Below, piece after piece: positions 16,201 through 24,649 of a stretch of 35,759 nucleotides of DNA (position 1 is the first letter of the stretch; every line of letters begins with the position of its first letter). The notes below the pieces were generated by a model that was not told the origin of the DNA, searched no databases, and was given only the letters and a program-made list of their open reading frames with translations. Location: assembly GCA_963976875.1 (NCBI GenBank), contig CAXBML010000028.1, positions 1 through 35,759 on the forward strand. The letters run 5' to 3'. Made by a program: the position numbers and the translations under genes. The DNA comes from Berkiella_A sp963976875 (GTDB lineage: Bacteria > Pseudomonadota > Gammaproteobacteria > Berkiellales > Berkiellaceae).

Positions 16201-18533
16201 GAATAGATTTATTTTCTGTCGAGCAATCAACACCAGATAAGAGATTAAAACATCATAGTGTTGAAAATCAGACGACAGGCGAGACAGTATCTGCTGCCAT
16301 TGATGATAGTAGAATAGATTTATTTTCTGTGGAACAGTCAACACCAGAAAATAAGATAAATTATGAAAGTCTTAAAGGCCAAGTGCAATCCAACTTAGAA
16401 AAATTTGGGCTAAGCTCTCCGGATGCAAATAACAACGCTGCTAGAGCATATCAAGAAATGATAAAAACTGAAGTTGATTACTTAAATGATCTTAATGTTA
16501 TTGACGAAAACAAAATGAATGACATCATAGAGCTTTATGAAAAATTAACACCAGCGGAACTAAAAGACCACTCTTCTCTACAGGAGTTTTCTATTCTGTA
16601 TATCAAACTAAATGAGCTCAGAAAGTCTCAACAGGAAGTGCTTCAGTCATTACTAGATGATGATCCTTCTAAGTGGTTTGAGAAGCTTAATTCAATGAAA
16701 GCATTATATATAGACTATGTATTATACTCTGAAAAAATTAATTTCCCTAAACAGATCAATAATATAACAATGGAAAAAATACCCATTCTGGCCAATGATA
16801 CTAATGAGCCTATGATAGACGCAGATGGAAAGCCTATTATTGATTTTACGGGTCTATCTCTACGTGACTATATGTTCAAACCTGTACAACGAGCAGCAAA
16901 ATATCCTTTACTCATGCGGGAAATCATCAAAGAAATACCGAAAATCAAGGCTCAAGATGACACTCATCAACAAAAGCTAACGAGTCTCAAAGAAAATGTA
17001 GATATTTCAAATGGCATTATTAATAGCTTTGTTAATGATTTAGATTACGCAAAAAAATTGAGCGAAGAGAAACCTAAATTGAGGGAAGCGGTAAAATCTT
17101 ATATGCGAAAACCATCCCCAGAATTAATCAATATAATAAAATCTATGACAAAGGATGGAATAAAATCAGAAGAAATTCAGAGCCTAATAGCTTATGTGGA
17201 CCTTGCTAATCTAAAACCAAAAGAGCAAACACTTATAAATGAGTTTAATGAGCCTCAACTCCAGTTTTTAAAAGATAAACTCGCGCTAGACCAGGCAATA
17301 CAAAAAATTAAACCGGAAAAAATTGATAAACAATCTGTTTTTCTGAAACATTTGAAAGCTGAGATCATATCACAAAGAGTCTTATCTAACGATACAGAAA
17401 TAAATGTAAAACAAGTGGTTGATAATGCCTATAGAAAATTTATTGCTGAAAAACCTAACCTCCAGCTTGCGGCTCAACTTGAGGATCACTATTCTAGACA
17501 GCTCAATGCATTAGGACATCCATCAATATTTGATTCTAGAAAACTTTTCACTGATCCTAACCATATTTCTCAAGATGAGTTAGCGCTTATAAGAGACTCT
17601 TTAACCGTCAAGGAAAAAGTATTATTTGATCAGGTTATGTCTGCAAATAAAAATTTACAAGCAGGCAGTCAAGCAGCAAACACAGTGCATGATGATACTT
17701 TGACTGCTCCCGAAATGCAAAACTCAGCTTCTGATAGCTCATCTGATCCTAGAGGTCCTTCTGACCCGTCGCAAGAACATAGTCCAGTAAAATTGGGTGG
17801 GCACAGAGGGACTTCTGGGGATACGCAAGAACATAGCTCAGTAAAAATGGGCGAACGTAGAAGCTCTGAAAATCCTTTTAGAGCTCTTTCCCAGGCCGAA
17901 CAGTCTACAACACAAGAACCGGTCGTGGCTAAATCCACTTCTGAGCAAACTCAAACTAGCGCCGCCCCAACCAAGCGAAATATTTTAGCGTCGCACCGAC
18001 GTCAGCATCAAGTCAAAGATGAACAACGTGAAACAACCAGCATCGTCCAAAACATTAATATACAAGACATAGTGAACAAAGCAATTATTGAGCAGAAAAG
18101 CGGCGACAGTAATATAAAAGAAATCCAGACTTTTCCTATAGATAGTGAAAAAAAATATGGTGTGATGATATCTTTTAAAGTAGACAAATCCCCAGTCGCA
18201 GTTAAAACTTATGCAGAAGATATAGGCGATAACAATGTTAAATTTTCAATCCAAAAAAATATTGATGAAAAACATCGAAAAGTAGGCATACAAGAATTAT
18301 GTCGTTTAGCAGTTGCTGCAGCAGATAAAGATACTGTATTCAACATACCTGTGTCTAAAACAGATCCGGATAGACAGGAGTTTATCAAGCAATGTTTTGA
18401 GAAAGAAATTGAGGATGCAGCAATGCAATTCCCCGAAGGTAAACCAACCATAATTATGGCTGGTTCACCTAAGCTCAATCCTGACCCTGGAAATCGCCCA
18501 GGGCCTGGTGGGGGGGCCGCTCCAGCTGCTTAA
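13257..18533 (+). CDS. Giant protein with Dbl-homology (RhoGEF) domain, putative host-directed effector
   Basis: The 1758-residue protein is mostly helical and rich in Lys/Asn/Gln over residues 1-900, with a HEAT-like patch near 440-460. An Ala/Asp/Val/Glu repeat tract follows at about 918-980. Residues about 1055-1265 match a DH domain. The first helix reads AYQEMIKTEVDYLNDL (family: R-x-x-v-x-E-L-x-x-T-E-x-x-Y-v-x-x-L). The diagnostic segment is LRDYMFKPVQRAAKYPLLMR at about 1202, matching L-x-x-x-L-x-K-P-x-Q-R-x-x-x-Y-P-L-L-L. I see no clear PH domain after it. A Ser/Pro/Gln linker runs about 1461-1595, and an unrecognised small domain occupies about 1600-1735, ending in a Gly/Pro/Ala tail. 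DH domains activate Rho-family GTPases in eukaryotes, so a host target is inferred. There is no signal peptide or membrane segment. The ATG has a weak AAGG site. Confidence 0.8.
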   Translation: MSSEKEHENNSFIQALLTEIKSYTSQVPISAKRKKQAKELKKMITELDTSNDIVDLVHKLQEFRGEVESPELAIKRGQSRQRKHIKIGTLIDNIQQKLISELLSKNGANVRHDESEKMVAFINEHQNVIKLQYENLLTQYITEDKFSNIIAEVEKSELEEFQRKKLDAFKVAYEAAKAKNKASPEFLSAFNNFTLVINQTVLKSLESDNTIYKDAEKLRDYNQMLKHADELLPAFNNGKLKNLRDNYNNVNNILIRHSQQNTISQMEPEQNSVIKYINTNLEIAQTLYTEQLKELDQYIDKALLMTQNSNDSENNAIERIKKAKKLIAHHHYNQAMTIAGLMKADDVEKIENPELKVIISVIRKRMEFLNGSNSVDLSDFILENVEKKYDQLDINFCNGLTTRATDRPSFLDNCEKHSKETSLPDTEIDLRALKSRITKDFDTIIGFALNHPSKEVKVAALKSLGLIINQSKEHDSVRSFLDQYPKNKEFLRDLKDYFNGCNLDADIIDHLLVGYKNPMSLSEGESQKYTSSELKQYAVPILLNNGAEKTFQRIQDNLDALKDDDKVAYLKNVTPFIQSMILAAQSSKKQLDDVLQQYALLQQSLTTSDEALGNNLNSQITSIMEQAHNNLDKLNQIQSNSSPNHTATTLIDLSHDATEAEENERAKILANDMFISQIHHLSQVKPSDLHKCAWNKGPEHARPHAFKLIQHSTALSDMVTADIIEAAGGMPSAGQVLTEQQKEQAIKKAAFYVKVLEQCLKNNDLESANSIIGGLKSDEIFAQLKLINADFPNYAQLEPILADFSPSNSFARFRQKINNARQQEKPFITGWGLLFQNYDKLNDSPDKETGPNGEKRLNQGKMKMLAEKGFPIILEMHEKLLSDESLELTRQTNLDSYMLLAQQRLHTLRSAKAESPAVGDADVDAERVADAEAVISTETITDTEAVFDVGTVANAETVVDAESVVDVEAIADKDAVLDAQDRIDLFSVEQSTPDKRLKHHSVENQTTGETVSAAIDDSRIDLFSVEQSTPENKINYESLKGQVQSNLEKFGLSSPDANNNAARAYQEMIKTEVDYLNDLNVIDENKMNDIIELYEKLTPAELKDHSSLQEFSILYIKLNELRKSQQEVLQSLLDDDPSKWFEKLNSMKALYIDYVLYSEKINFPKQINNITMEKIPILANDTNEPMIDADGKPIIDFTGLSLRDYMFKPVQRAAKYPLLMREIIKEIPKIKAQDDTHQQKLTSLKENVDISNGIINSFVNDLDYAKKLSEEKPKLREAVKSYMRKPSPELINIIKSMTKDGIKSEEIQSLIAYVDLANLKPKEQTLINEFNEPQLQFLKDKLALDQAIQKIKPEKIDKQSVFLKHLKAEIISQRVLSNDTEINVKQVVDNAYRKFIAEKPNLQLAAQLEDHYSRQLNALGHPSIFDSRKLFTDPNHISQDELALIRDSLTVKEKVLFDQVMSANKNLQAGSQAANTVHDDTLTAPEMQNSASDSSSDPRGPSDPSQEHSPVKLGGHRGTSGDTQEHSSVKMGERRSSENPFRALSQAEQSTTQEPVVAKSTSEQTQTSAAPTKRNILASHRRQHQVKDEQRETTSIVQNINIQDIVNKAIIEQKSGDSNIKEIQTFPIDSEKKYGVMISFKVDKSPVAVKTYAEDIGDNNVKFSIQKNIDEKHRKVGIQELCRLAVAAADKDTVFNIPVSKTDPDRQEFIKQCFEKEIEDAAMQFPEGKPTIIMAGSPKLNPDPGNRPGPGGGAAPAA
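16200..16348 (+). repeat. Intragenic 38-bp direct repeat in the RhoGEF gene
   Basis: Bases 16200-16237 and 16311-16348 are nearly identical (three differences) and both encode RIDLFSVEQSTP. They lie just before the DH domain. The low third-position divergence suggests a recent duplication or selection on the peptide itself. The upstream stretch 16009-16196 is a degenerate repeat of short V-(A/D)-(D/E)-A-E-(A/S)-V units. Confidence 0.8.
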
Positions 18534-18539
18534 CTAATA

Positions 18540-20009
18540 TTAAGGCCTAATGGCTAAAGGAGATAAAGACACATTGCTATTATTAAATATCAACTGTCCG
18601 CCATTTAGGCTCAGGCTAATAATATAATCTTGGTCGTTAAGGGTGATATAATTCTTTTGCTTCCAAGCTGCCAGTGTTATTTCGACTTGTTGCGTAATTT
18701 CAGCCGCCAGAGCTTCCTCATCTAATTCTATACCCAGGTTAGTCTGTTCAGCCTGAACGACTACGGTAAAATATGCCTGTAAAAACTCACGCAATACTGC
18801 TCTTGGGATGCTTAAATGCGCTTTTGCGGCTAACGAGCCTAAAACTAAATCTAATCGTCTTAGATCTTGTGCTTGTTGCCCCCCAATTTCAAAACGCATA
18901 CTGCCTTTGACGTGTCCTTTATCTGTTTGTAATAGCAAATTTTCAAGACTTAAAACTGGTCGACTGCTTAATAGCTCGCCAACTTGGTTTTGCCACTGAC
19001 CAAATTTCATAAGATTTTTTTGTGCCCGTACGCCCATTTCATTACGTAATAACATCATCGCTTTAAATGCGCGTGGGGATAGATTCCCTATTTTAATTGT
19101 ATAATTTAGTGGACCATATACTTTATCTTCTACCTTAATACTTGCGACCTTAACATCCATATTACTATGGAGCATCATTTTATTATCTTCAATTTGATTA
19201 TTAACAATGGCTGTTACTTTTATGTTCTCCAAGCTGACTGTCGGAACAAATTGTTGATTGATACGTAACGTTTTTGCAGTTAACTGGCCATTCGTTAACC
19301 ATATTTTGTTGTCTATATCGTGCTCTGATTGTGTCGTAAAAGCTAAATTTTTCGCATGATATATAGCGCCATCCACATCAAAATGAAAGCCGGGCATGAG
19401 AAGCGAGCCTTCTATTTTTTCCAAATTCTGACTAATATACCATTTGCCTTTCATGCCTTCCCAAACAACTTCTTCAATACCATCTTCTTTTGTTTTGATA
19501 GGTTCTCCATCTAGCTGTATCGAAATCTCACCCTCTATACTGACCTCAGATTTTAAACGAATAAAATCTACTTGACCCAGCTCTTTTTCCAATACAGCTT
19601 TTGCTGCCTCTGTGAGGTGTAGTTTTGAATATATAACGGCCTGGGCAAACTCCCAGTCTTGATAATTCCCATCCTGTAGTTGTACAAAAGGTCCATATCG
19701 GATTTCATGCTCCAAAACAATGGTGATAGGTTTGTGTAAGTTTCTTGCAGAATTCGAGGTGTTTAGCTCTTCCCCCAGCTCTTCTAATAATTTTTTTAGC
19801 AAGCCACCTTCTATTGTAACCCGAGTTTTAGCAACCCCTTTTCGCCAGTGTCTTTCGTAAGACAAATTTTCTAATGTGATGTCTGGATTATCTGCCAATG
19901 CTTTGGTAAGTTCGTTAAATTTATTCTCAACTAAACGACCCGTAAAGTATGGTATGCCTCCAACTATGAGTAATAACAACATACCATATAGAATTATTTT
20001 TCGTTTCAT
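18540..20009 (-). CDS. DUF945 family protein (YdgA-like)
   Basis: The 489-residue protein has an N-terminal signal anchor (MKRKIILYGMLLLLIVGG, then IPYFTGRLVENKF). A long beta-rich extracytoplasmic body follows, typical of the YdgA/DUF945 family, which has no settled enzymatic role in the cell envelope. Family-like features include the N-terminal 'Y-x-x-G-R-x-x-E' after the membrane segment, the LSYERHWRKGVAKTRVTIEG strand early on, and a C-terminal helix-strand region. Its stop lies 6 bases from that of the convergent RhoGEF gene, with no terminator between them. Upstream is the AT-rich gap shared divergently with fadE. Confidence 0.75.
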   Translation of the reverse strand: MKRKIILYGMLLLLIVGGIPYFTGRLVENKFNELTKALADNPDITLENLSYERHWRKGVAKTRVTIEGGLLKKLLEELGEELNTSNSARNLHKPITIVLEHEIRYGPFVQLQDGNYQDWEFAQAVIYSKLHLTEAAKAVLEKELGQVDFIRLKSEVSIEGEISIQLDGEPIKTKEDGIEEVVWEGMKGKWYISQNLEKIEGSLLMPGFHFDVDGAIYHAKNLAFTTQSEHDIDNKIWLTNGQLTAKTLRINQQFVPTVSLENIKVTAIVNNQIEDNKMMLHSNMDVKVASIKVEDKVYGPLNYTIKIGNLSPRAFKAMMLLRNEMGVRAQKNLMKFGQWQNQVGELLSSRPVLSLENLLLQTDKGHVKGSMRFEIGGQQAQDLRRLDLVLGSLAAKAHLSIPRAVLREFLQAYFTVVVQAEQTNLGIELDEEALAAEITQQVEITLAAWKQKNYITLNDQDYIISLSLNGGQLIFNNSNVSLSPLAIRP

Positions 20010-20136
20010 TGCAAATATCTCATTATCTGTTTTGATTAAATATTAAAAATATTCTTATTAGTAACGATATTAAATTATTTAGAGAATTTTCAACAGAGCT
20101 GAGCAAAATTTATTAGCAAACCTAAGCAATAATGTC

Positions 20137-20165
20137 GTGCTTGATACACCCAAGCACTTTATAAT
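20137..20165 (+). promoter_or_regulatory. Candidate promoter of fadE
   Basis: A perfect TATAAT (20160-20165) lies 82 bases before the fadE start. Only a poor -35 (GTGCTT) stands 17 bases upstream of it, which may mean an activator is needed. I see no clear FadR-type operator in the 238-base gap. Confidence 0.3.
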
Positions 20166-20247
20166 GATGTATCGTCACGAAACATTGACTTCAACACTTA
20201 AAATTTGCGATAGTTAGTTATAAAGATTTATAAATCAAGGAGGCTAA

Positions 20248-22746
20248 ATGACTACTTTTCTATGGTTACTTGCATGGTTAGGTGGCTTCACAACACTTGC
20301 ATATCATCGTGTCCCCTTAATAATGGCTACAGCAGGTGTTGGGGTAGGGTTACTGATTACGACAATATTTAGTGATTTATCATGGTTTGGACTTATTATT
20401 TTTTGGTCTGCCTTTTTAGGGGGCGCCACTTTAGTCAATCACCCTGACCTTAAACGTCGCTTTATCACTTCCCCCTTATTTAAGACCCTATCTAATGCAC
20501 TGCCTAATCTCTCTCCCACAGAGAAAGCAGCTTTAGAAGCGGGGACAGTTGGGTTTGAGGGTGAACTATTTAAAGGTAAACCTAACTGGAATGCATTATT
20601 TAAAATACCCAAACCTTGTCTTACAGACGAAGAACAAGCCTTTATGAATGGTCCAGTTAATCAATTGTGTGAAATGACTAATGACTGGGATGTAACAAAT
20701 GTTCAAAAAGATTTACCTGAACCTGTTTGGCAATATATAAAAGATGAAGGCTTTTGGGCGCTCATTATTCCTAAAAAATATGGCGGTAAAGAATTTTCTC
20801 TGTTAGCACAGTCTGAAATTTTAACAACACTTTATGGCCACTGCGCTATTTTAGCCACAACAGTCGCCGTGCCTAATTCTTTAGGTCCAGCTGAGTTAAT
20901 CCTACATTATGGTACCGAACAACAAAAAAATCATTATCTACCGCGCTTAGCCAAAGGCCAAGAGATTCCTTGTTTCGCACTCACGGGTCCTGATGCAGGT
21001 AGTGATGCAACAGCAATTCCTGACACAGGTATTATTTGTAAAGGCATATTTGAAGGCAAAGAGATTACCGGAATCAAACTAAATTGGGACAAGCGATATA
21101 TTACCCTGGCCCCCGTAGCCACTTTATTAGGACTCGCTTTCAAATTATATGATCCAGAACATCTTGTTTCTGAAGAAAAAGATTTAGGAATTACTTGTGC
21201 ACTGATACCTACTAATTTAGCAGGTATTACCATCGGTAATAGACACTTTCCTATAAACCTTCCATTCCAAAATGGTCCGACTCAAGGGCGTGACGTTTTT
21301 ATCCCGTTAGACTATATCATTGGTGGCATAGACATGGCAGGCCAAGGCTGGCGTATGCTTGTAGAATGTTTAACGGTGGGCAGAGCCATATCTTTACCGG
21401 CATCAGGGTCAGGTGGTGCAAAAATCGCCTCCATGACTACAAGTGCTTATAGTGTGATCAGACGTCAGTTTAATACCCCATTAGCAAAATTTGAAGGCGT
21501 ACAAGAAGCCTTAGCACGTATCGGTGGATTTACCTATCTTTGCGAAGCAATGCGATACTTAACTGTGTCCATGATTGATCAAGGCGAAAAACCCTCTGTG
21601 CCTGGTGCCATAACTAAATATCATGTCACAGAATTGGGTCGCAAAATTATCACAGATACAATGGACATTCATGGTGGAAAAGGCATCATGATGGGTCCCA
21701 ATAACTACCTGGCTAATGGGTATTGTGGCGCGCCTATTGGTATCACTGTGGAAGGCGCTAATATTTTAACCCGCAGTTTAATTATTTTCGGTCAAGGTGC
21801 CATGCGTTGTCATCCCTATGTTTTAAAACATATTGAATCAATACATCAAGGCAATATTGAAGATTTCGAAGAGAATTTTGGCCAACATGTCAGCTACACT
21901 TTGTCTAATATGGCCCGATCTTTTTTTCATGCCGTCACGTTTTCTCGTTTTGCCGCGAGTCCTGAAAAAAATCATGTTAAAAGATATTATCAAAGGCTTT
22001 CCAGAGCAAGCAGTGCTTTTGCCTTGATGTCTGATTTATCCATGGCCATTATTGGTGGTAAACTAAAATTCAAAGAAAGTACATCTGCCCGTTTAGGCGA
22101 TTTATTATCGATGTTATACATGATGTCTGCGGTCCTAAAACGCTATCGAGATCATGGATATCCCAAAGAAGACTTTGTCCTTGTACAATGGACTTTAGAT
22201 TACTGCTTGGCAACTTACTGGAATACTATGGACGATGTATTGCATAATTTTCCCAATAAATATGCCGCTCCTGTATTAAAATTACTAGTGATGCCATTTG
22301 GTCATGAGTGTAAACCACCTTCAGATAAATTAAATAAAAAATTGGTAAAACTCATGACAACGCCAAGTGAAAGTCGTGCTCGCCTGATTGGAAAGGTATT
22401 TATGTCTGGTGACGCAGATAACGCCATCCGAGTTGTGGAAGAGGCTTTCCTACTAGCGAGTAAACATCAGGACTTAATCAAACGAGTACTCGACGTCGGC
22501 AAAAATGAAGATATTGTATTACATACTTTTTCTGACCACATTGAACATGCTGCTGAAATGAAAATTCTCACTGATGAAGAAGCAATGCATCTGCGTGAGT
22601 TGAACATACTCGTTCAAAAATCTGTCGCTGTTGATGATTTTTTGCCAGAGGAAATTTCTGCAACAGGCATTGGTCAACCGAATAATATGAATGACAAATC
22701 TAACGTCACTTCATTAAATCCTGGTTCAAAGTCAGTCAGAAATTAA
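20248..22746 (+). CDS. fadE: Acyl-CoA dehydrogenase, FadE type
   Basis: Catalyses the first oxidation of fatty-acid beta-oxidation (acyl-CoA to trans-2-enoyl-CoA, FAD-linked). The 832-residue protein is of the large FadE type (E. coli 814). It begins with two hydrophobic N-terminal segments (about 1-65). The acyl-CoA dehydrogenase core follows, with FWALIIPKKYGGKEFS, CFALTGPDAGSDATAIPD (flavin/substrate region), and DIHGGKGIMMGPNNYLANGY. The family-specific C-terminal domain ends it. AAGGAGG lies 4 bases before the ATG, a strong ribosome site. It stands alone, followed by a stem-loop. With fadD at 29097-30779 it supports growth on fatty acids. Confidence 0.93.
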   Translation: MTTFLWLLAWLGGFTTLAYHRVPLIMATAGVGVGLLITTIFSDLSWFGLIIFWSAFLGGATLVNHPDLKRRFITSPLFKTLSNALPNLSPTEKAALEAGTVGFEGELFKGKPNWNALFKIPKPCLTDEEQAFMNGPVNQLCEMTNDWDVTNVQKDLPEPVWQYIKDEGFWALIIPKKYGGKEFSLLAQSEILTTLYGHCAILATTVAVPNSLGPAELILHYGTEQQKNHYLPRLAKGQEIPCFALTGPDAGSDATAIPDTGIICKGIFEGKEITGIKLNWDKRYITLAPVATLLGLAFKLYDPEHLVSEEKDLGITCALIPTNLAGITIGNRHFPINLPFQNGPTQGRDVFIPLDYIIGGIDMAGQGWRMLVECLTVGRAISLPASGSGGAKIASMTTSAYSVIRRQFNTPLAKFEGVQEALARIGGFTYLCEAMRYLTVSMIDQGEKPSVPGAITKYHVTELGRKIITDTMDIHGGKGIMMGPNNYLANGYCGAPIGITVEGANILTRSLIIFGQGAMRCHPYVLKHIESIHQGNIEDFEENFGQHVSYTLSNMARSFFHAVTFSRFAASPEKNHVKRYYQRLSRASSAFALMSDLSMAIIGGKLKFKESTSARLGDLLSMLYMMSAVLKRYRDHGYPKEDFVLVQWTLDYCLATYWNTMDDVLHNFPNKYAAPVLKLLVMPFGHECKPPSDKLNKKLVKLMTTPSESRARLIGKVFMSGDADNAIRVVEEAFLLASKHQDLIKRVLDVGKNEDIVLHTFSDHIEHAAEMKILTDEEAMHLRELNILVQKSVAVDDFLPEEISATGIGQPNNMNDKSNVTSLNPGSKSVRN

Positions 22747-22764
22747 TCCCTCATATCGCTATTT

Positions 22765-22797
22765 CCTGGCATTATTTGTAACTCAAATAATGCCAGG
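22765..22797. terminator. 13-bp perfect stem-loop after fadE
   Basis: CCTGGCATTATTT and AAATAATGCCAGG pair perfectly around a 7-base loop, 19 bases after the fadE stop and 37 bases before the hdeD-like gene. No T run follows, so it is not a textbook terminator. It may be an mRNA-stabilising or processing hairpin between the two genes. Confidence 0.5.
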
Positions 22798-22833
22798 CAT
22801 TGAACGTTAAATTGAACGGAGTGACCAACCTTT

Positions 22834-23409
22834 ATGCAAGCACCAGACACTAAAATCAAATTGGATAACCGAACACTAGAAGCGATTCAACAAGGGGCCA
22901 ATCTAATTTTTTGGACTGGTGTTTTCATGGCATTCACAGGATTGTTGGCAATTATGTTCCCCGTGGTTAGTACATTTGCTATTAACTACTTTGTGGGCGG
23001 CATACTCATGTTCTCAGGTTGCATACAGTTAATAGGCTCTCTATCAGTCAGGGGCACTCATTCATTTTTTGGCGCATTTTTACTGGGTATTCTGTCCGTT
23101 GCGGCTGGCACATTTATGGTATTCAATCCTCTGGCGGGCGTTGTTGCCCTAACGTTAATTCTCGCTCTTTTATTTATTATAGAAGGGGCTTTCCAAACAA
23201 TTTTAGCAATGGCGCTAAAACCTAATCCTGCTTGGACTTGGGTGCTGTTATCAGGCTTGATTAGTCTGATTTTGGGACTCATTATTGCAAGTGGTTTAGC
23301 AGAACTTTCTGCTGTTATATTGGGCATTTTACTTGGGATAAATTTCCTCTCAACAGGCGTAGCTTTTTTGTATTTACACCGTCGCTTAACACAAGTTATT
23401 AGCGACTGA
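22834..23409 (+). CDS. HdeD family (DUF308) membrane protein
   Basis: The 191-residue protein is almost entirely hydrophobic, with about six transmembrane helices in three repeated hairpins. Conserved G-G/G-x-x-x-x-x-G spots are seen (FVGGILMFSGCIQLIGSL, FLLGILSVAAGTFMVFNPL, VILGILLGINFLSTGVAFL). That is the pattern of the HdeD/DUF308 family, one member of which protects E. coli from acid at high cell density. The role here is unknown; an acid-stress role would suit a vacuole-dwelling bacterium, but that is inference. GGAG lies 12 bases from the ATG, a loose spacing, and no better start is visible. It follows fadE and faces the 334-residue gene tail to tail. Confidence 0.8.
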   Translation: MQAPDTKIKLDNRTLEAIQQGANLIFWTGVFMAFTGLLAIMFPVVSTFAINYFVGGILMFSGCIQLIGSLSVRGTHSFFGAFLLGILSVAAGTFMVFNPLAGVVALTLILALLFIIEGAFQTILAMALKPNPAWTWVLLSGLISLILGLIIASGLAELSAVILGILLGINFLSTGVAFLYLHRRLTQVISD

Positions 23410-23436
23410 TTTATCGCGCAGTGCTACAAAAGAATA

Positions 23437-24441
23437 TTACTTCCTGTTAAAAGTTAGTACATTCCCTGTATTTAAAGGTTCAGAACTTACCACGGCAGAA
23501 GCCTCTTTCGCTACAGGCGCCCCAATTAAAAAAGGCTTTACTGGTTCTACAGCTTGCACTTCTTCTTTAAAGGCAAGCTTATTTTTAGTACGTGCACCTT
23601 GCATGGCCAAGCCTAGAGCCTGTAAATCATTATTATCTTTACCTTGGTAAAGATGCAAATAAGCTGTATTCACTGCAGTTTCACAACCTCGATAAAACCA
23701 ACCAAAACATTTTGATACCGCACCAGATATTGCATAACTCGCTGCGAGGGTGTATGTATTATTGTTGCTAACCGTATTAAAAGCATAATTCATTGCATGA
23801 TGCTTGGCAGGCGTCACTATAGCCGAATTCAAATAGTTATTATCAGGTTGATATAAGGTCTGTATATAATCTGGAATAACTTCTTCGAACCCATTATCAA
23901 ATACAGCTTCTACCGCCATTGAGGCCAATGCAGGCGCATAAAATTGTAATGCCGCTGTTGTTAGCACAAGTGTCATACTGGATACCGTACCCACAACTAA
24001 ATTATTTTTACCTAATGTTAGTTTTTTCTCTTTTATAGCAGATATTAATCTGCCAACTAAAATGTCATTTTTTGATTGTAAATCAGATAAATTAATTTGT
24101 TCTAATAATACTTGTATGTCAGAATCCGCTGCTAATTTCACTAATGCTGTGTTGCTCAAAGAGGATATTAATCTTTGATATTGCAATACCATGCCATCGC
24201 TCACACCAGTGACAAGTACTTTTGCTTTTAATGTATTTAATTCTTCTGCTTGTTTTGCAAAATCCAATTTTAACCGTGAAAATTGTTGGCACAAAGCATC
24301 GATTGCACTTGAACTATCTTCACTTGAGTCTGTACCTACACTTGGTTTTTCTGCAAGCAAGCCTTCAGGTGCCTGTAATAAGCTACCTGAGTCTTCTATA
24401 TCAACTAATTCTTTTAATTTCGGGGATGCTGCCTGTAACAT
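23437..24441 (-). CDS. Unrecognised 334-residue protein with coiled coil and hydrophobic segment
   Basis: I do not recognise the family. The protein has an acidic N-terminus, a coiled-coil-like stretch at about 45-75 (CQQFSRLKLDFAKQAEELNT), more helices to about 140, and one hydrophobic region at about 145-182 (VVGTVSSMTLVLTTAALQFY, then APALASMAVEAVF). After that comes a segment rich in Asn/Tyr with one Cys-containing patch (CFGWFYRGC), and a Lys/Glu/Val/Pro-rich end. There is no N-terminal signal peptide. A soluble helical start, an internal hydrophobic hairpin and AT-rich isolated coding are common in secreted effectors of Legionellales, but nothing proves this. GAG lies 7 bases before the ATG. 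Confidence 0.6.
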   Translation of the reverse strand: MLQAASPKLKELVDIEDSGSLLQAPEGLLAEKPSVGTDSSEDSSSAIDALCQQFSRLKLDFAKQAEELNTLKAKVLVTGVSDGMVLQYQRLISSLSNTALVKLAADSDIQVLLEQINLSDLQSKNDILVGRLISAIKEKKLTLGKNNLVVGTVSSMTLVLTTAALQFYAPALASMAVEAVFDNGFEEVIPDYIQTLYQPDNNYLNSAIVTPAKHHAMNYAFNTVSNNNTYTLAASYAISGAVSKCFGWFYRGCETAVNTAYLHLYQGKDNNDLQALGLAMQGARTKNKLAFKEEVQAVEPVKPFLIGAPVAKEASAVVSSEPLNTGNVLTFNRK

Positions 24442-24649
24442 TATGCGCTCTTTAAAAAAGTTTGTATAAATCTAATCTGTAGGTTTTATAACGCAGAATA
24501 TCGCAAGACCCTAGGGTATTTAGATGAATGACACATTTCGATCGATGAACAACCAAAATGAAAAGAAAATATTAAAAAAGTAAATAATTGTATCTACATT
24601 AATATTTAATAAAAAATGATGGTTTAATAGAAAAATAAATTAGATAAGG

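Noticed and set aside
17669..17938. 89-codon minus-strand open frame inside the RhoGEF gene
   Set aside because: It lies wholly antisense to the repetitive Ser/Pro/Gln linker of a clearly coding gene, with no ribosome site or family resemblance.
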